From assembly GCA_008711135.1 (NCBI GenBank), contig VUAW01000016.1, forward strand, positions 1 to 64,000: DNA of 64,000 nucleotides, read 5' to 3'. Positions 1 through 7,543 of the stretch are shown here, piece after piece (positions within the stretch are counted from its first letter, which is position 1; every line of letters begins with the position of its first letter). Below the pieces are notes generated by a model. That model made no database searches and was not told the origin of the DNA. It saw nothing but the letters and a program-made list of their open reading frames with translations. Source of the stretch: Rhodobacteraceae bacterium LNNU 3342 (GTDB taxonomy: Bacteria; Pseudomonadota; Alphaproteobacteria; Rhodobacterales; Rhodobacteraceae). The position numbers and the translations under genes were made by a program.

Positions 1-49
1 CGACCTCATGAAAAAAGGCGAATCCATCCGGTCCGTCGTGCTGTACTGA
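1..49 (+). CDS. adhC: S-(hydroxymethyl)glutathione dehydrogenase, C-terminal end only
   Basis: Only the last 15 codons and the TGA (47-49) are in the window. They read DLMKKGESIRSVVLY, which matches the strongly conserved C-terminus of class III alcohol dehydrogenases (glutathione-dependent formaldehyde dehydrogenase, zinc- and NAD-dependent). The enzyme oxidises S-hydroxymethylglutathione to S-formylglutathione. The next enzyme of that route, S-formylglutathione hydrolase, lies 2.6 kb downstream on the same strand, which supports the call. Its separation from fghA by three unrelated genes is slightly unusual. The rest of the gene lies to the left of the window. Confidence 0.8.
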   Translation, partial: DLMKKGESIRSVVLY

Positions 50-73
50 AACGCGGATCTCTCCGCCGGAACA

Positions 74-97
74 GGGGCAGCGCCTATGCGTTGCCCC
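74..97. terminator. strong hairpin after adhC, possible terminator
   Basis: A 10-bp stem (74-83 with 88-97, one G-T pair) closes a 4-base CTAT loop 25 bases after the adhC stop. On the plus strand it is followed by a run of A, not T, so it is not a textbook intrinsic terminator for adhC. It also sits 16 bases before the next start codon and could affect that gene's translation. Confidence 0.4.
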
Positions 98-113
98 GAA
101 AAAAGGATACCAC

Positions 114-824
114 ATGGCCCGAGCCGGCATTCCGCTTCTCGCCGTCCTGATCGACGCCGACAATTCCTCGCCCCAATGGGCCGAATCGATCTTCGAGGAG
201 ATCGCGAGCCTGGGGGAGGCTTCCGTACGCCGGATCTACGGCGATTTCTCACGCCCACAGATGAAGGGGTGGAGCGACAGGCTCGCCGCGCTTGCCCTGG
301 TGCCGCACCATCAGCCGGCCAACACGGTGGGCAAGAACGCCAGCGACATCGCATTGGTGATCGACGCGATGGACATCCTGCATTCAGGGCGGTTCGACGG
401 CTTCGTGCTCGTATCGTCCGACAGCGATTTCACGCGGCTGGCCAGCCGGATCAGGGAACAGGGGCTTGACGTTTATGGCATCGGCCAACGCAAGACGCCC
501 GAAGCCTTCCGCAAAGCCTGCAAGCGGTTCATCTTTGTCGAGAACCTGATCGCGCCTGATGCGCCCAAACCCGATCCCAATGCCGACAAGCAGGAAGCCG
601 CGGCCCAGGCCGTGCCGCTGATTCTGGCAGCCATGCGGGCCATCGGCGGGGACGAAGACTGGTACACGCTAGGACAGATCGGACAGTTCGTCATCGCAGC
701 CAACCCGGACTTCGACGCCCGCAGCTATGGCAGCGCCAAGCTCAGCGACCTGATCCAGAAGACCGGACGGTTCGAGCTCCGCCGCGGCGAGGGCAACCAG
801 TTGCTCGCGCGGCACAAGGGCTAG
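114..824 (+). CDS. NYN domain protein with C-terminal LOTUS/OST-HTH domain
   Basis: A 236-residue cytosolic protein. Residues 8-150 form a NYN (PIN-like nuclease) domain of the LabA/DUF88 type: acidic residues D14 and D16 in LIDADN, the NASDIALVIDAMD stretch, and the VSSDSDF motif carry the expected metal-binding acids. Residues about 165-236 look like an OST-HTH/LOTUS RNA-binding domain. Such proteins are presumed RNases, but the substrate is unknown. The start is preceded by AAAAGGA at good spacing. It converges with the TetR gene, the two stop codons sharing one CTAG. Confidence 0.8.
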   Translation: MARAGIPLLAVLIDADNSSPQWAESIFEEIASLGEASVRRIYGDFSRPQMKGWSDRLAALALVPHHQPANTVGKNASDIALVIDAMDILHSGRFDGFVLVSSDSDFTRLASRIREQGLDVYGIGQRKTPEAFRKACKRFIFVENLIAPDAPKPDPNADKQEAAAQAVPLILAAMRAIGGDEDWYTLGQIGQFVIAANPDFDARSYGSAKLSDLIQKTGRFELRRGEGNQLLARHKG

Positions 825-1438
825 CGCACGCCATAACGGGCCAGGAACATCGACACTGCGCCGTCGATGACCCGAGCGATCTCGGCCTCGGTGATCTGAT
901 CGGCGTAACCGCAGACGGAACGCAGGTAGAGATCCGCCTTGCAAAGCTCATGGAACTGGTCGGCAGCCAGATCGATATCCTCGATCCGCAGCTCGCCCCG
1001 GGCGCAGGCGCCGCGCAGGTAATTTCCCAGCCGGGCGCGCGCCAGCTTCGGCCCGCTTTCATAGAATTGGTGGCCGATGTCGGGGAACCGGTCGATCTCG
1101 GCCACACAAATGCGGAACACCCGCTGCCCGAAGTCGGAAGTGAAGAAGTCGATGATTCTCCGGGCAGCCCAAGGCAGCATGACCTCGGGTGGGGCCTGCG
1201 GGTTCATCAGGTTCAGCGCCTCATCGGCCTGGCGCAGGAATTCCTGCCGCGCAACTTCCATGAACAAGAGCCGCTTGTCAGGGAAATAGCTGTAGAGCGT
1301 CGCCTTGGACACCGCGGCCGCGCGGGCGATGTCATCGACGCTGGCGCCTTCGAACCCGTCGCGAAGAAAGACACTGCGCGCGCCTTCAAGAACCTGGTCG
1401 AACTTCCTGCCCTTGCGGATCTGGGGTGCCGTGGCCAT
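821..1438 (-). CDS. TetR/AcrR family transcriptional regulator
   Basis: 205 residues. An N-terminal TetR helix-turn-helix spans residues 14-60, with ASVDDIARAAAVSKATLYSYF as its recognition region, followed by an all-helical ligand-binding domain. The reading frame extends further upstream, but the ATG at 1438 is chosen because AAGGAG lies 5 bases before it and because the TetR domain starts about 15 residues later. It is transcribed divergently from the AEC transporter at 1707, the usual arrangement of a TetR repressor and its efflux target. The ligand is unknown. Confidence 0.85.
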   Translation of the reverse strand: MATAPQIRKGRKFDQVLEGARSVFLRDGFEGASVDDIARAAAVSKATLYSYFPDKRLLFMEVARQEFLRQADEALNLMNPQAPPEVMLPWAARRIIDFFTSDFGQRVFRICVAEIDRFPDIGHQFYESGPKLARARLGNYLRGACARGELRIEDIDLAADQFHELCKADLYLRSVCGYADQITEAEIARVIDGAVSMFLARYGVR

Positions 1439-1585
1439 CCGGTCTCCTTTTTCAGCGAGACTAGGGGCGCGCTGCGGCTTCATCAACCCCGGCAGAAGGG
1501 GCAGGGTTCCCCCTACCCCTCCGGCCCATGGGGCAAAAGCGGCCCGGTGCACCGGGGGCAGTCAACCAGATCCGAGCACGTTCTG

Positions 1586-1597
1586 AACCGCTTGGTT
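1586..1597. promoter_or_regulatory. possible TetR operator in the tetR/AEC intergenic region
   Basis: AACC-GCTT-GGTT, a short inverted repeat in the 268-base divergent region. A second one, ATATC-GTGAT-GATAT, lies at 1644-1658, about 50 bases before the transporter start. Both are short enough to be chance, but they are the only dyads I noticed between the two genes. Confidence 0.25.
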
Positions 1598-1706
1598 TGA
1601 ATTTATGCGCTAGGACAGCCTGATACAATCCTGTTCCATGACAATATCGTGATGATATGCCCGCCTGTGACTTCCGCCCTTCCGGGGCACATGCTATGCG
1701 GGCGCA

Positions 1707-2636
1707 ATGCTTGAGGTTTTCGTCAAGACCCTCCCCTTCTTCACGCTGATCGGCCTAGGTTACGGCGCCGGCCGGAGCCGCCTTTTCAGCGAGGAAGGCA
1801 CGGCACAACTAACCCGCTTTGTCTTTTACTTCGCGCTGTCGGCCATGCTGTTCGGCTTTGCCGCGAACCTGTCGCTGGCGGCGATCTTCGATCTGCCATT
1901 CGTGCTGGCCTACCTCACCGGCTCGACCGTGGTGTACCTGCTGGCCACCGCCGTGGCCCTTGCCCGCCGCCGCCCCATGGCCGAGGCCGCGATAGAGGCG
2001 CAGGTTGCCGTGATCGGAAACACCGGGTTCCTGGGGGTGCCCATGCTTGTGGTGCTGCTGGGGCCGGCGGCGGCAGGGCCGGTGCTGATGGTGCTGGCCA
2101 TCGACCTGATCGTCTTTTCCAGCCTGATCACCCTGATCATCACCGCCACGCGTGAGGGCAAACTGTCCTGGGGAATCGTTGGCCGGCTGGGCGGGGGGCT
2201 GCTGCGCAACCCGATGATCGTCTCACTGGGACTGGGGCTGGTCTGGGCTGGCACGGGCTGGCCATTGCCGGGGCCGGTAAACGACTTCATGACACTTCTG
2301 GGCAGCGCCGCAACGCCCGGGGCGCTGTTCGCGATCGGCGCCTCGCTTGCCGCGCGTTCGGCGGAACGGATGCAGGTGGCGCTCTGGCTCAGCGGGGCGA
2401 AGCTGGTCCTGCATCCGGCAGCGGTTGCGCTTGCCGCGCTGTGGCTGTTTCCTGTGGAACACGCTGCGGCTTCTGTCATGATCGCGGCAGCGGCGCTGCC
2501 GGTTGCGGGCAACGTCTATATGCTGGCACAACATTACGGGGTCGCGCCACAGCGCGTCTCTGCGTCTATTCTGCTGTCCACACTGGCCAGCATCCTGACT
2601 GTACCACTTGTCATTGCATGGGTCAGCAGTTTCTGA
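1707..2636 (+). CDS. AEC (auxin efflux carrier) family transporter
   Basis: 309 residues, very hydrophobic, with about ten membrane segments in two halves. The opening LEVFVKTLPFFTLIGLGYGAG and the mid-protein VIGNTGFLGVPM stretch are characteristic of bacterial AEC (MdcF/YfdV-like) permeases, which move small organic anions. The length matches the family. It is divergent from a TetR gene that probably controls it, and ends 17 bases before fghA, so the two may be co-transcribed. The substrate cannot be read from the sequence. Confidence 0.8.
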   Translation: MLEVFVKTLPFFTLIGLGYGAGRSRLFSEEGTAQLTRFVFYFALSAMLFGFAANLSLAAIFDLPFVLAYLTGSTVVYLLATAVALARRRPMAEAAIEAQVAVIGNTGFLGVPMLVVLLGPAAAGPVLMVLAIDLIVFSSLITLIITATREGKLSWGIVGRLGGGLLRNPMIVSLGLGLVWAGTGWPLPGPVNDFMTLLGSAATPGALFAIGASLAARSAERMQVALWLSGAKLVLHPAAVALAALWLFPVEHAAASVMIAAAALPVAGNVYMLAQHYGVAPQRVSASILLSTLASILTVPLVIAWVSSF

Positions 2637-2653
2637 CCCTAAGGGAGGACCCG

Positions 2654-3484
2654 ATGAAGACGATTTCCGAAAACCGCTGTTTCGGCGGCACGCAAGGCGT
2701 CTACAGCCACAGTTCCGAAGCCACGGGCACCGAGATGACCTTTGGCCTGTTCCTGCCGGAAGAGGCGCAGCACGGCCCTGTTCCGCTGCTGTGGTATCTT
2801 TCGGGCCTGACCTGCACCCATGAAAACGCGATGGTCAAGTCAGGCGCGCAGGCTTGGGCAGCTCAACAGGGGCTGGCGGTCGTCTTTCCCGACACCTCGC
2901 CCCGCGGCGAAGGTGTGGCCGACGACGCCGCCTATGACCTGGGCCAGGGCGCCGGCTTCTATGTCAACGCCACCGAAACGCCTTGGGCGCCGCATTTCAA
3001 GATGTGGGACTACATCACCAGCGACCTTCCGCAGCTTCTGTTCAGCGAATTCGCCGTGGACGAGGACCGTCAGGCCATCACCGGCCACTCGATGGGCGGG
3101 CACGGGGCACTGACCATCGCGATGGCCCTGCCCGACCGGTTCCGGTCGGCTTCGGCCTTTTCGCCAATCACGAATCCGTCCGTTTCTGAATGGGGACGCA
3201 AACAGCTTACCGCCTATCTGGGCGAGGATGAGGACACCTGGGGCCGCCACGATGCCACGATCCAGATGCGCGAACGCGGGTTCGATGGCCCGCTGCTGAT
3301 CGACCAGGGCGCATCGGACCAGTTCCTGGACAAGCTGATCCCCGAGGCACTCGCCAGCGCGATGATGGCGCGCCGCCAGACCGGACACTTCCGGATGCAG
3401 AAGGGCTATGACCACAGCTACTTCTTCGTGGCGAGCTTCATGGAAGACCACGTGAACTTCCATGCCGAGGCGCTTTACGCTTGA
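2654..3484 (+). CDS. fghA: S-formylglutathione hydrolase
   Basis: 276 residues, esterase D family, an alpha/beta hydrolase. It hydrolyses S-formylglutathione to formate and glutathione, the second step of glutathione-dependent formaldehyde oxidation. The nucleophile is Ser146 in GHSMG (144-148), the acid Asp222 in GASDQF, and the base His254 in DHSY; the YLSGLTC stretch (48-54) is typical. The ATG at 2654 is chosen over an upstream in-frame extension because AAGGGAGG lies just before it and the family starts here. The first enzyme of the route ends at base 49. The TGA overlaps the TTG start of the next gene. Confidence 0.95.
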   Translation: MKTISENRCFGGTQGVYSHSSEATGTEMTFGLFLPEEAQHGPVPLLWYLSGLTCTHENAMVKSGAQAWAAQQGLAVVFPDTSPRGEGVADDAAYDLGQGAGFYVNATETPWAPHFKMWDYITSDLPQLLFSEFAVDEDRQAITGHSMGGHGALTIAMALPDRFRSASAFSPITNPSVSEWGRKQLTAYLGEDEDTWGRHDATIQMRERGFDGPLLIDQGASDQFLDKLIPEALASAMMARRQTGHFRMQKGYDHSYFFVASFMEDHVNFHAEALYA

Positions 3485-3939
3485 GCATCATCTACATCGA
3501 CGCCGACGCCTGCCCGGTGAAGGCAGAGGCCGAGCGGGTGGCAACGCGCCACCGGCTCCGGCTGGTCATCGTCTCGAACGGGGGGCTGCGCCCCTCGTCC
3601 AACCCGCTGGTGGAAACGGTCTTCGTTCCCGAGGGCCCGGATGCGGCGGACATGTGGATCGCGGAACGTGCCGGCCCGGGCGACGTCGTCGTGACCGGGG
3701 ATATCCCACTGGCCGCCAAATGCGTGGCAGCGGGCGCCCGTGTGGTGAAACATAACGGCGAGGTCCTGAACCATGCCAACATCGGCAGCGCCCTTGCCAG
3801 CCGGGACCTGATGGCCGACCTGCGCGCGGCCGATCCCTTTCGCCAAGGCGGCGGCCGGCCCTTTTCCAAGACCGACCGGAGCCGTTTCCTCGATGCGCTG
3901 GAACGTGAGGTCCAGCATGCAATCAGGCACCGCCCCTAG
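3481..3939 (+). CDS. YaiI/YqxD family protein (DUF188)
   Basis: 152 residues, the usual length for this PIN-like family. It opens with [10 protein letters not shown], carrying the conserved Asp7 and Asp9, then has [11 protein letters not shown] and the C-terminal [14 protein letters not shown] signature. The function is not established; a nuclease-like fold is suggested. It starts with TTG inside the fghA stop codon, so the two are translationally linked. It ends in a CTAG shared with the opposing gene. Confidence 0.85.
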   Translation: MSIIYIDADACPVKAEAERVATRHRLRLVIVSNGGLRPSSNPLVETVFVPEGPDAADMWIAERAGPGDVVVTGDIPLAAKCVAAGARVVKHNGEVLNHANIGSALASRDLMADLRAADPFRQGGGRPFSKTDRSRFLDALEREVQHAIRHRP

Positions 3940-4316
3940 CCGGAAAGACCCGGGGCCGTATCCACATCTATTACCGCGCGGTCGCAAAGACGCACCAGCC
4001 GCGCCAGAACCGCCGCGAGTGCCACTTGATCGTTCTGGCCTGCGCAACGGGCGACGTCGTTCGCCACCTGCGCGATCCGCGCCATGCCGACATGGCCCGC
4101 CGTCCGCGACAACCGCCGTGCCGCGCGCAGAACCGCCGGCATGTCATCCATGGCCTGCCCCCGCCCGATCTCAGCCAACCGCGCCGCCATTTCGCCCACC
4201 GCCCGCGTGACCACCGCACGGGCCCCGTCAGGTCCCAGCTCCTGCCACAGCGCGGCCATCCGCGCCGAATCCAGATCGCAACCTTCCTCAGGACCTTTCA
4301 CATCAACACGTTTCAC
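3936..4316 (-). CDS. small helical protein, degenerate Hpt-like
   Basis: 126 residues with a GTG start (4316) and a GAGGGG stretch upstream. Third codon positions are GC-rich as in its neighbours, so I take it as a real gene. Residues 50-115 form a helical bundle in which [20 protein letters not shown] resembles the phosphotransfer segment of Hpt domains. However, the position where the phosphorylated histidine should stand (AHxLKG in true Hpt) is not a histidine. It may be a non-phosphorylatable partner of a two-component system, or an unrelated bundle. No kinase or response regulator is nearby. Confidence 0.55.
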   Translation of the reverse strand: MKRVDVKGPEEGCDLDSARMAALWQELGPDGARAVVTRAVGEMAARLAEIGRGQAMDDMPAVLRAARRLSRTAGHVGMARIAQVANDVARCAGQNDQVALAAVLARLVRLCDRAVIDVDTAPGLSG

Positions 4317-4369
4317 CCTTGCATCCCCTCACGCGCCCCCGCATCTGCAGGAACCTCCGCGATTCCCCT

Positions 4370-4382
4370 CAACAAATCGTTG
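4370..4382. promoter_or_regulatory. possible LysR-type box upstream of the carbonic anhydrase operon
   Basis: CAAC-AAATC-GTTG, an inverted repeat matching the T-N11-A layout of LysR-type sites (TCAAC..GTTGC), 78 bases before the carbonic anhydrase start. LysR proteins such as CbbR/CmpR control inorganic-carbon genes in other bacteria, but no LysR gene lies in this window. Confidence 0.3.
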
Positions 4383-4460
4383 CACTCGATCGCAAAACCT
4401 CTCGAATTCCGCACAAAGGCCGCCTAAGCAAAGGGCTGTTCAGACAAACACGGTGACGCG

Positions 4461-5111
4461 ATGAAAGAGGCCAGGCCACTGCCCCACTATCTCATCCAGC
4501 GCTATAACGGCTGGAAAGCCACGACATACGCTGAAAACAAGGCCTGGTATCGGCTTCTTGCCGAAGAGGGGCAGCATCCCCGGGCCATGGTGATTTCCTG
4601 CTGCGACAGCCGGGTCCATGTCACCTCGATCTTTGGCGCCGATCAGGGCGAATTCTTCATCCACCGCAACATCGCCAACCTTGTACCGCCCTATGCGCCC
4701 GACGGCGATCACCACGGCACCTCGGCCGCGGTGGAATACGCGGTGACGGTGCTCAAGGTCGCGCATCTGGTGGTGCTGGGCCATTCAAGCTGCGGCGGGG
4801 TCAAGGGCTGCTTTGACATGTGTTCCGGCCACGCGCCCGAACTTGAGCAGAAGACGAGCTTCATCGGCCGCTGGATGGAGATCCTTCGCCCTGGGTACGA
4901 ACGCACGGCCCATGTCGCAGATTCGGCGGAACGGCTTCGGGTGCTGGAGAAGGAAGCGGTGCTTGTCTCGCTTGAAAACCTGATGACCTTCCCCTTCATC
5001 CGCGAGGCGGTCGAGACTGATCGCCTGACGCTCCACGGGCTGTGGAACGACATCGGCAGCGGCGGCCTCGAACAATACGATGGTGCCACCGGCACCTTTG
5101 CCGCGATCTGA
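4461..5111 (+). CDS. beta-class carbonic anhydrase
   Basis: 216 residues, beta class. It interconverts CO2 and bicarbonate. The zinc ligands are visible: Cys47 in CCDSR (with the Asp49-Arg51 dyad), His108 and Cys111 in GHSSCGG. There is no signal peptide, so it is cytoplasmic. It is followed after 9 bases by the bicarbonate transporter SbtA and then SbtB, forming an inorganic-carbon operon; conversion of imported bicarbonate to CO2, or the reverse, is the likely role. No RuBisCO gene is in the window. Confidence 0.95.
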   Translation: MKEARPLPHYLIQRYNGWKATTYAENKAWYRLLAEEGQHPRAMVISCCDSRVHVTSIFGADQGEFFIHRNIANLVPPYAPDGDHHGTSAAVEYAVTVLKVAHLVVLGHSSCGGVKGCFDMCSGHAPELEQKTSFIGRWMEILRPGYERTAHVADSAERLRVLEKEAVLVSLENLMTFPFIREAVETDRLTLHGLWNDIGSGGLEQYDGATGTFAAI

Positions 5112-5120
5112 GCAGCGTCC

Positions 5121-6098
5121 ATGGACGGCATTCTTGCCTTGGCAGGGCAGAACCTGCTTTCGCCCATCATCCTGTCCTTCACGCTGGGGCTGATCGCGGC
5201 GCTGGCGCGGTCCGACCTTTCGGTGCCAGAGGCCGCGGCCAAGGCGATGTCGATCTACCTGCTGTTTTCGATCGGCTTCAAGGGCGGGGTCAGCGTTTCC
5301 GAACACGGGGTTGATGCCGGGCTGATCGCGACCATGGTGGCAGGGGTGCTGCTCTCGGCGGCCATTCCCTTTGTTGCCTTCGGGCTGTTGCGGGTGATGA
5401 CAGGACTGTCGCGGGTCGATGCGGCCGCCGTCGCGGCGCATTATGGCTCGATCTCGATCGTGACCTTCGTGGCCGGCAACTCGGTCCTGACAACGCAGGG
5501 CATCGGGTTCGAAGGCTATATGGTCGCCGTCGCTGCGGCCATGGAGGCGCCGGCGATCCTGTCAGCGCTCTGGCTTGTATCGCGCGGGGGGAACGGGGCG
5601 CGGATGGATGCGCATCTGTGGCGCGAGATCATGCTCAACGCCTCGATCGTGCTGCTGATCGGCGCCTTCGTCATCGGCTGGATCACTGGCCCGCGCGGCA
5701 TGGCTGAAATCCAGGCCTTCATCGTGACGCCATTCAAGGGGGTGCTCTGCCTCTTCCTGCTGGACATGGGACTGGTTGCCGGACGCGGACTGCGCGGCAG
5801 CCGGGGTGTGCTGACGGCGGGGGCACTGGGCTTTGGTGTGGTGATGCCGGTGATCGGGGCGCTTCTGGGCATGATCGCCGGGCTGGCGCTTGGGCTGTCG
5901 CCGGGCGGGCTGATGCTGCTGATGACGATGGCGGCGTCGGCATCCTATATCGCGGTGCCTGCGGCCATGCGCGTCGCCCTGCCTGAGGCGAACCCTGCGG
6001 TCTACCTGACGCTTGCGCTGGGGGTGACCTTCCCGTTCAACCTTACGCTGGGCATCCCGCTTTACCTGGCGATCGCCACCACCCTGACCGGAGGCTGA
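5121..6098 (+). CDS. sbtA: sodium-dependent bicarbonate transporter SbtA (DUF897)
   Basis: 325 residues with about ten membrane segments in two inverted halves. The features SIYLLFSIGFKGG near residue 50 and AAHYGSISIVTFVAG near residue 110 are typical of the SbtA/DUF897 family, high-affinity Na+/HCO3- symporters first characterised in cyanobacteria. Placement between a carbonic anhydrase and a PII-like SbtB supports bicarbonate as substrate. The distance to sbtB is one base, so the transporter and its regulator are made together. Confidence 0.88.
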   Translation: MDGILALAGQNLLSPIILSFTLGLIAALARSDLSVPEAAAKAMSIYLLFSIGFKGGVSVSEHGVDAGLIATMVAGVLLSAAIPFVAFGLLRVMTGLSRVDAAAVAAHYGSISIVTFVAGNSVLTTQGIGFEGYMVAVAAAMEAPAILSALWLVSRGGNGARMDAHLWREIMLNASIVLLIGAFVIGWITGPRGMAEIQAFIVTPFKGVLCLFLLDMGLVAGRGLRGSRGVLTAGALGFGVVMPVIGALLGMIAGLALGLSPGGLMLLMTMAASASYIAVPAAMRVALPEANPAVYLTLALGVTFPFNLTLGIPLYLAIATTLTGG

Positions 6099-6099
6099 G

Positions 6100-6411
6100 A
6101 TGCAGACCCACAAGGCCAAACGCGTGGAAATCATCATCGAGGCGGTCATGGAAGGCCGCCTGACCGAGGCGCTGACCGGCGCGGGTGTCACCGGCTTTAC
6201 CGTGCTGCCGGTCAGCGGCGGCTCGGGCCGGTCGGGGCAGTGGAGCCGAGAGGGACAGGTGAGCCGCGCAGGCGGGATGGTGGCGGTCGTCTGCCTGATC
6301 CGTCCCGAACGGGTCGAACCGCTGCTTGAAGCCGCCTTTGCCGTAGTGGAACGCCATATCGGCGTCGTCAGCGTCACCGATTGCGAAGTGTTGCGGGCCG
6401 AACGCTTCTAA
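6100..6411 (+). CDS. sbtB: PII-like regulator SbtB
   Basis: 103 residues with a ferredoxin-like PII fold: KRVEIIIEAVMEGRLTEAL at the start, a GWSGG-like T-loop region (residues 38-58), and the closing VVERHIGVVSVTDCEVLRAERF strand-helix. SbtB trimers bind adenine nucleotides and gate SbtA. The cysteine pair found at the C-terminus of cyanobacterial SbtB is absent here, so the redox switch described there is probably missing. It is the last gene of the operon; the shared terminator starts 5 bases after the stop. Confidence 0.85.
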   Translation: MQTHKAKRVEIIIEAVMEGRLTEALTGAGVTGFTVLPVSGGSGRSGQWSREGQVSRAGGMVAVVCLIRPERVEPLLEAAFAVVERHIGVVSVTDCEVLRAERF

Positions 6412-6415
6412 AGAA

Positions 6416-6440
6416 AAAGCCCGGCGCGTGGCCGGGCTTT
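6416..6440. terminator. bidirectional intrinsic terminator between sbtB and asd
   Basis: A 10-bp perfect stem, AAAGCCCGGC with GCCGGGCTTT, around a GCGTG loop. The A/T ends give a U-tract in both directions, fitting termination of both converging genes. Confidence 0.85.
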
Positions 6441-6450
6441 CGGGGCTGTC

Positions 6451-7473
6451 TCAGCCTTTCTTCAGGCAGCGGTTGCCCAAGGTTTCCGCGATCTGGACTG
6501 CGTTCAACGCCGCGCCCTTGCGCAGGTTGTCCGACACACACCACAGGTTCAGGCCGTTTTCCACCGTGCCGTCCTGACGGATGCGGCTGATGAAGGTCGC
6601 ATAGTCGCCCACGCATTCGATCGGGGTGACGTAGCCACCCGGCTCGCGCTTGTCGATCACCATGATGCCCGGCGCCTCGCGCAGGATGTCGCGGGCCTCG
6701 TCCTCATCAAGAAAATCTTCGAATTCGAGGTTGATGGACTCGGAGTGGCCGACGAAGACCGGGACGCGGACGCAGGTTGCCGTGACCTTGATGGAGGGGT
6801 CGAGGATCTTCTTGGTCTCCGCCACCATCTTCCACTCTTCCTTGGTGGTGCCGTCCTCCATGAAGACGTCGATATGCGGGATCACGTTGAAGGCGATCTG
6901 CTTGGAGAATTTGGACGGCGCCACTTCCTGACCCGGCACATACATGCCCTTGGTCTGGTCCCAAAGCTCGTCCATGCCTTCCTTGCCGGCGCCCGACACC
7001 GACTGGTAGGTGCTCACCACCACCCGCTTGATGCGGGCGCGGTCGTGCAGCGGCTTAAGCGCCACCACCATCTGCGCGGTCGAACAGTTGGGGTTCGCGA
7101 TGATCATCTTGTTGCGGTAACCGTCCACGGCCTCGGCGTTCACCTCCGGCACCACGAGCGGCACCTCAGGGTCATAGCGATAAAGCGAGGAATTGTCGAT
7201 CACGACGCAGCCCGCCGCGGCGGCCTTGGGCGCATAGATCTTGGTCGCGTCCGACCCGATGGCAAAGAGCGCGATGTCCCACCCGGTGAAATCGAACTGT
7301 TCCAGGTCCTTGGTTGTCAGGGTCTTGTCGCCAAAGCTCACCTCGGTGCCCATCGACCGGCGCGAAGCAAGCGCGGCGATCTCATCCACCGGAAACTGGC
7401 GTTCGGCCAGGATGTTCAGCATTTCACGGCCCACGTTCCCCGTGGCGCCGACGACGACGACCTTGTAGCCCAT
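6451..7473 (-). CDS. asd: aspartate-semialdehyde dehydrogenase
   Basis: 340 residues. It reduces L-4-aspartyl phosphate to aspartate semialdehyde with NADPH, the branch point to lysine/diaminopimelate, threonine and methionine. The N-terminal GATGNVG (9-15) binds NADP; the nucleophile is Cys130 in ANPNCSTAQ; the C-terminal SDNLRKGAALNAVQ stretch is typical. The frame runs 38 codons further upstream, but the ATG at 7473 has AAGGAGGG before it and starts the Rossmann strand directly. It converges with sbtB. Confidence 0.95.
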   Translation of the reverse strand: MGYKVVVVGATGNVGREMLNILAERQFPVDEIAALASRRSMGTEVSFGDKTLTTKDLEQFDFTGWDIALFAIGSDATKIYAPKAAAAGCVVIDNSSLYRYDPEVPLVVPEVNAEAVDGYRNKMIIANPNCSTAQMVVALKPLHDRARIKRVVVSTYQSVSGAGKEGMDELWDQTKGMYVPGQEVAPSKFSKQIAFNVIPHIDVFMEDGTTKEEWKMVAETKKILDPSIKVTATCVRVPVFVGHSESINLEFEDFLDEDEARDILREAPGIMVIDKREPGGYVTPIECVGDYATFISRIRQDGTVENGLNLWCVSDNLRKGAALNAVQIAETLGNRCLKKG

Positions 7474-7543
7474 CGGACCCTCCTTTGCGTCTAGGACAGC
7501 GCCGTTTAACGCAAGCCCCCCTGCTGTTAAAGGGGATTCCGCA

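Noticed and set aside
821-1552. Longer TetR reading frame starting at 1552
   Set aside because: The first 38 residues are proline/glycine-rich non-family sequence and the ATG at 1438 has a strong ribosome-binding site.
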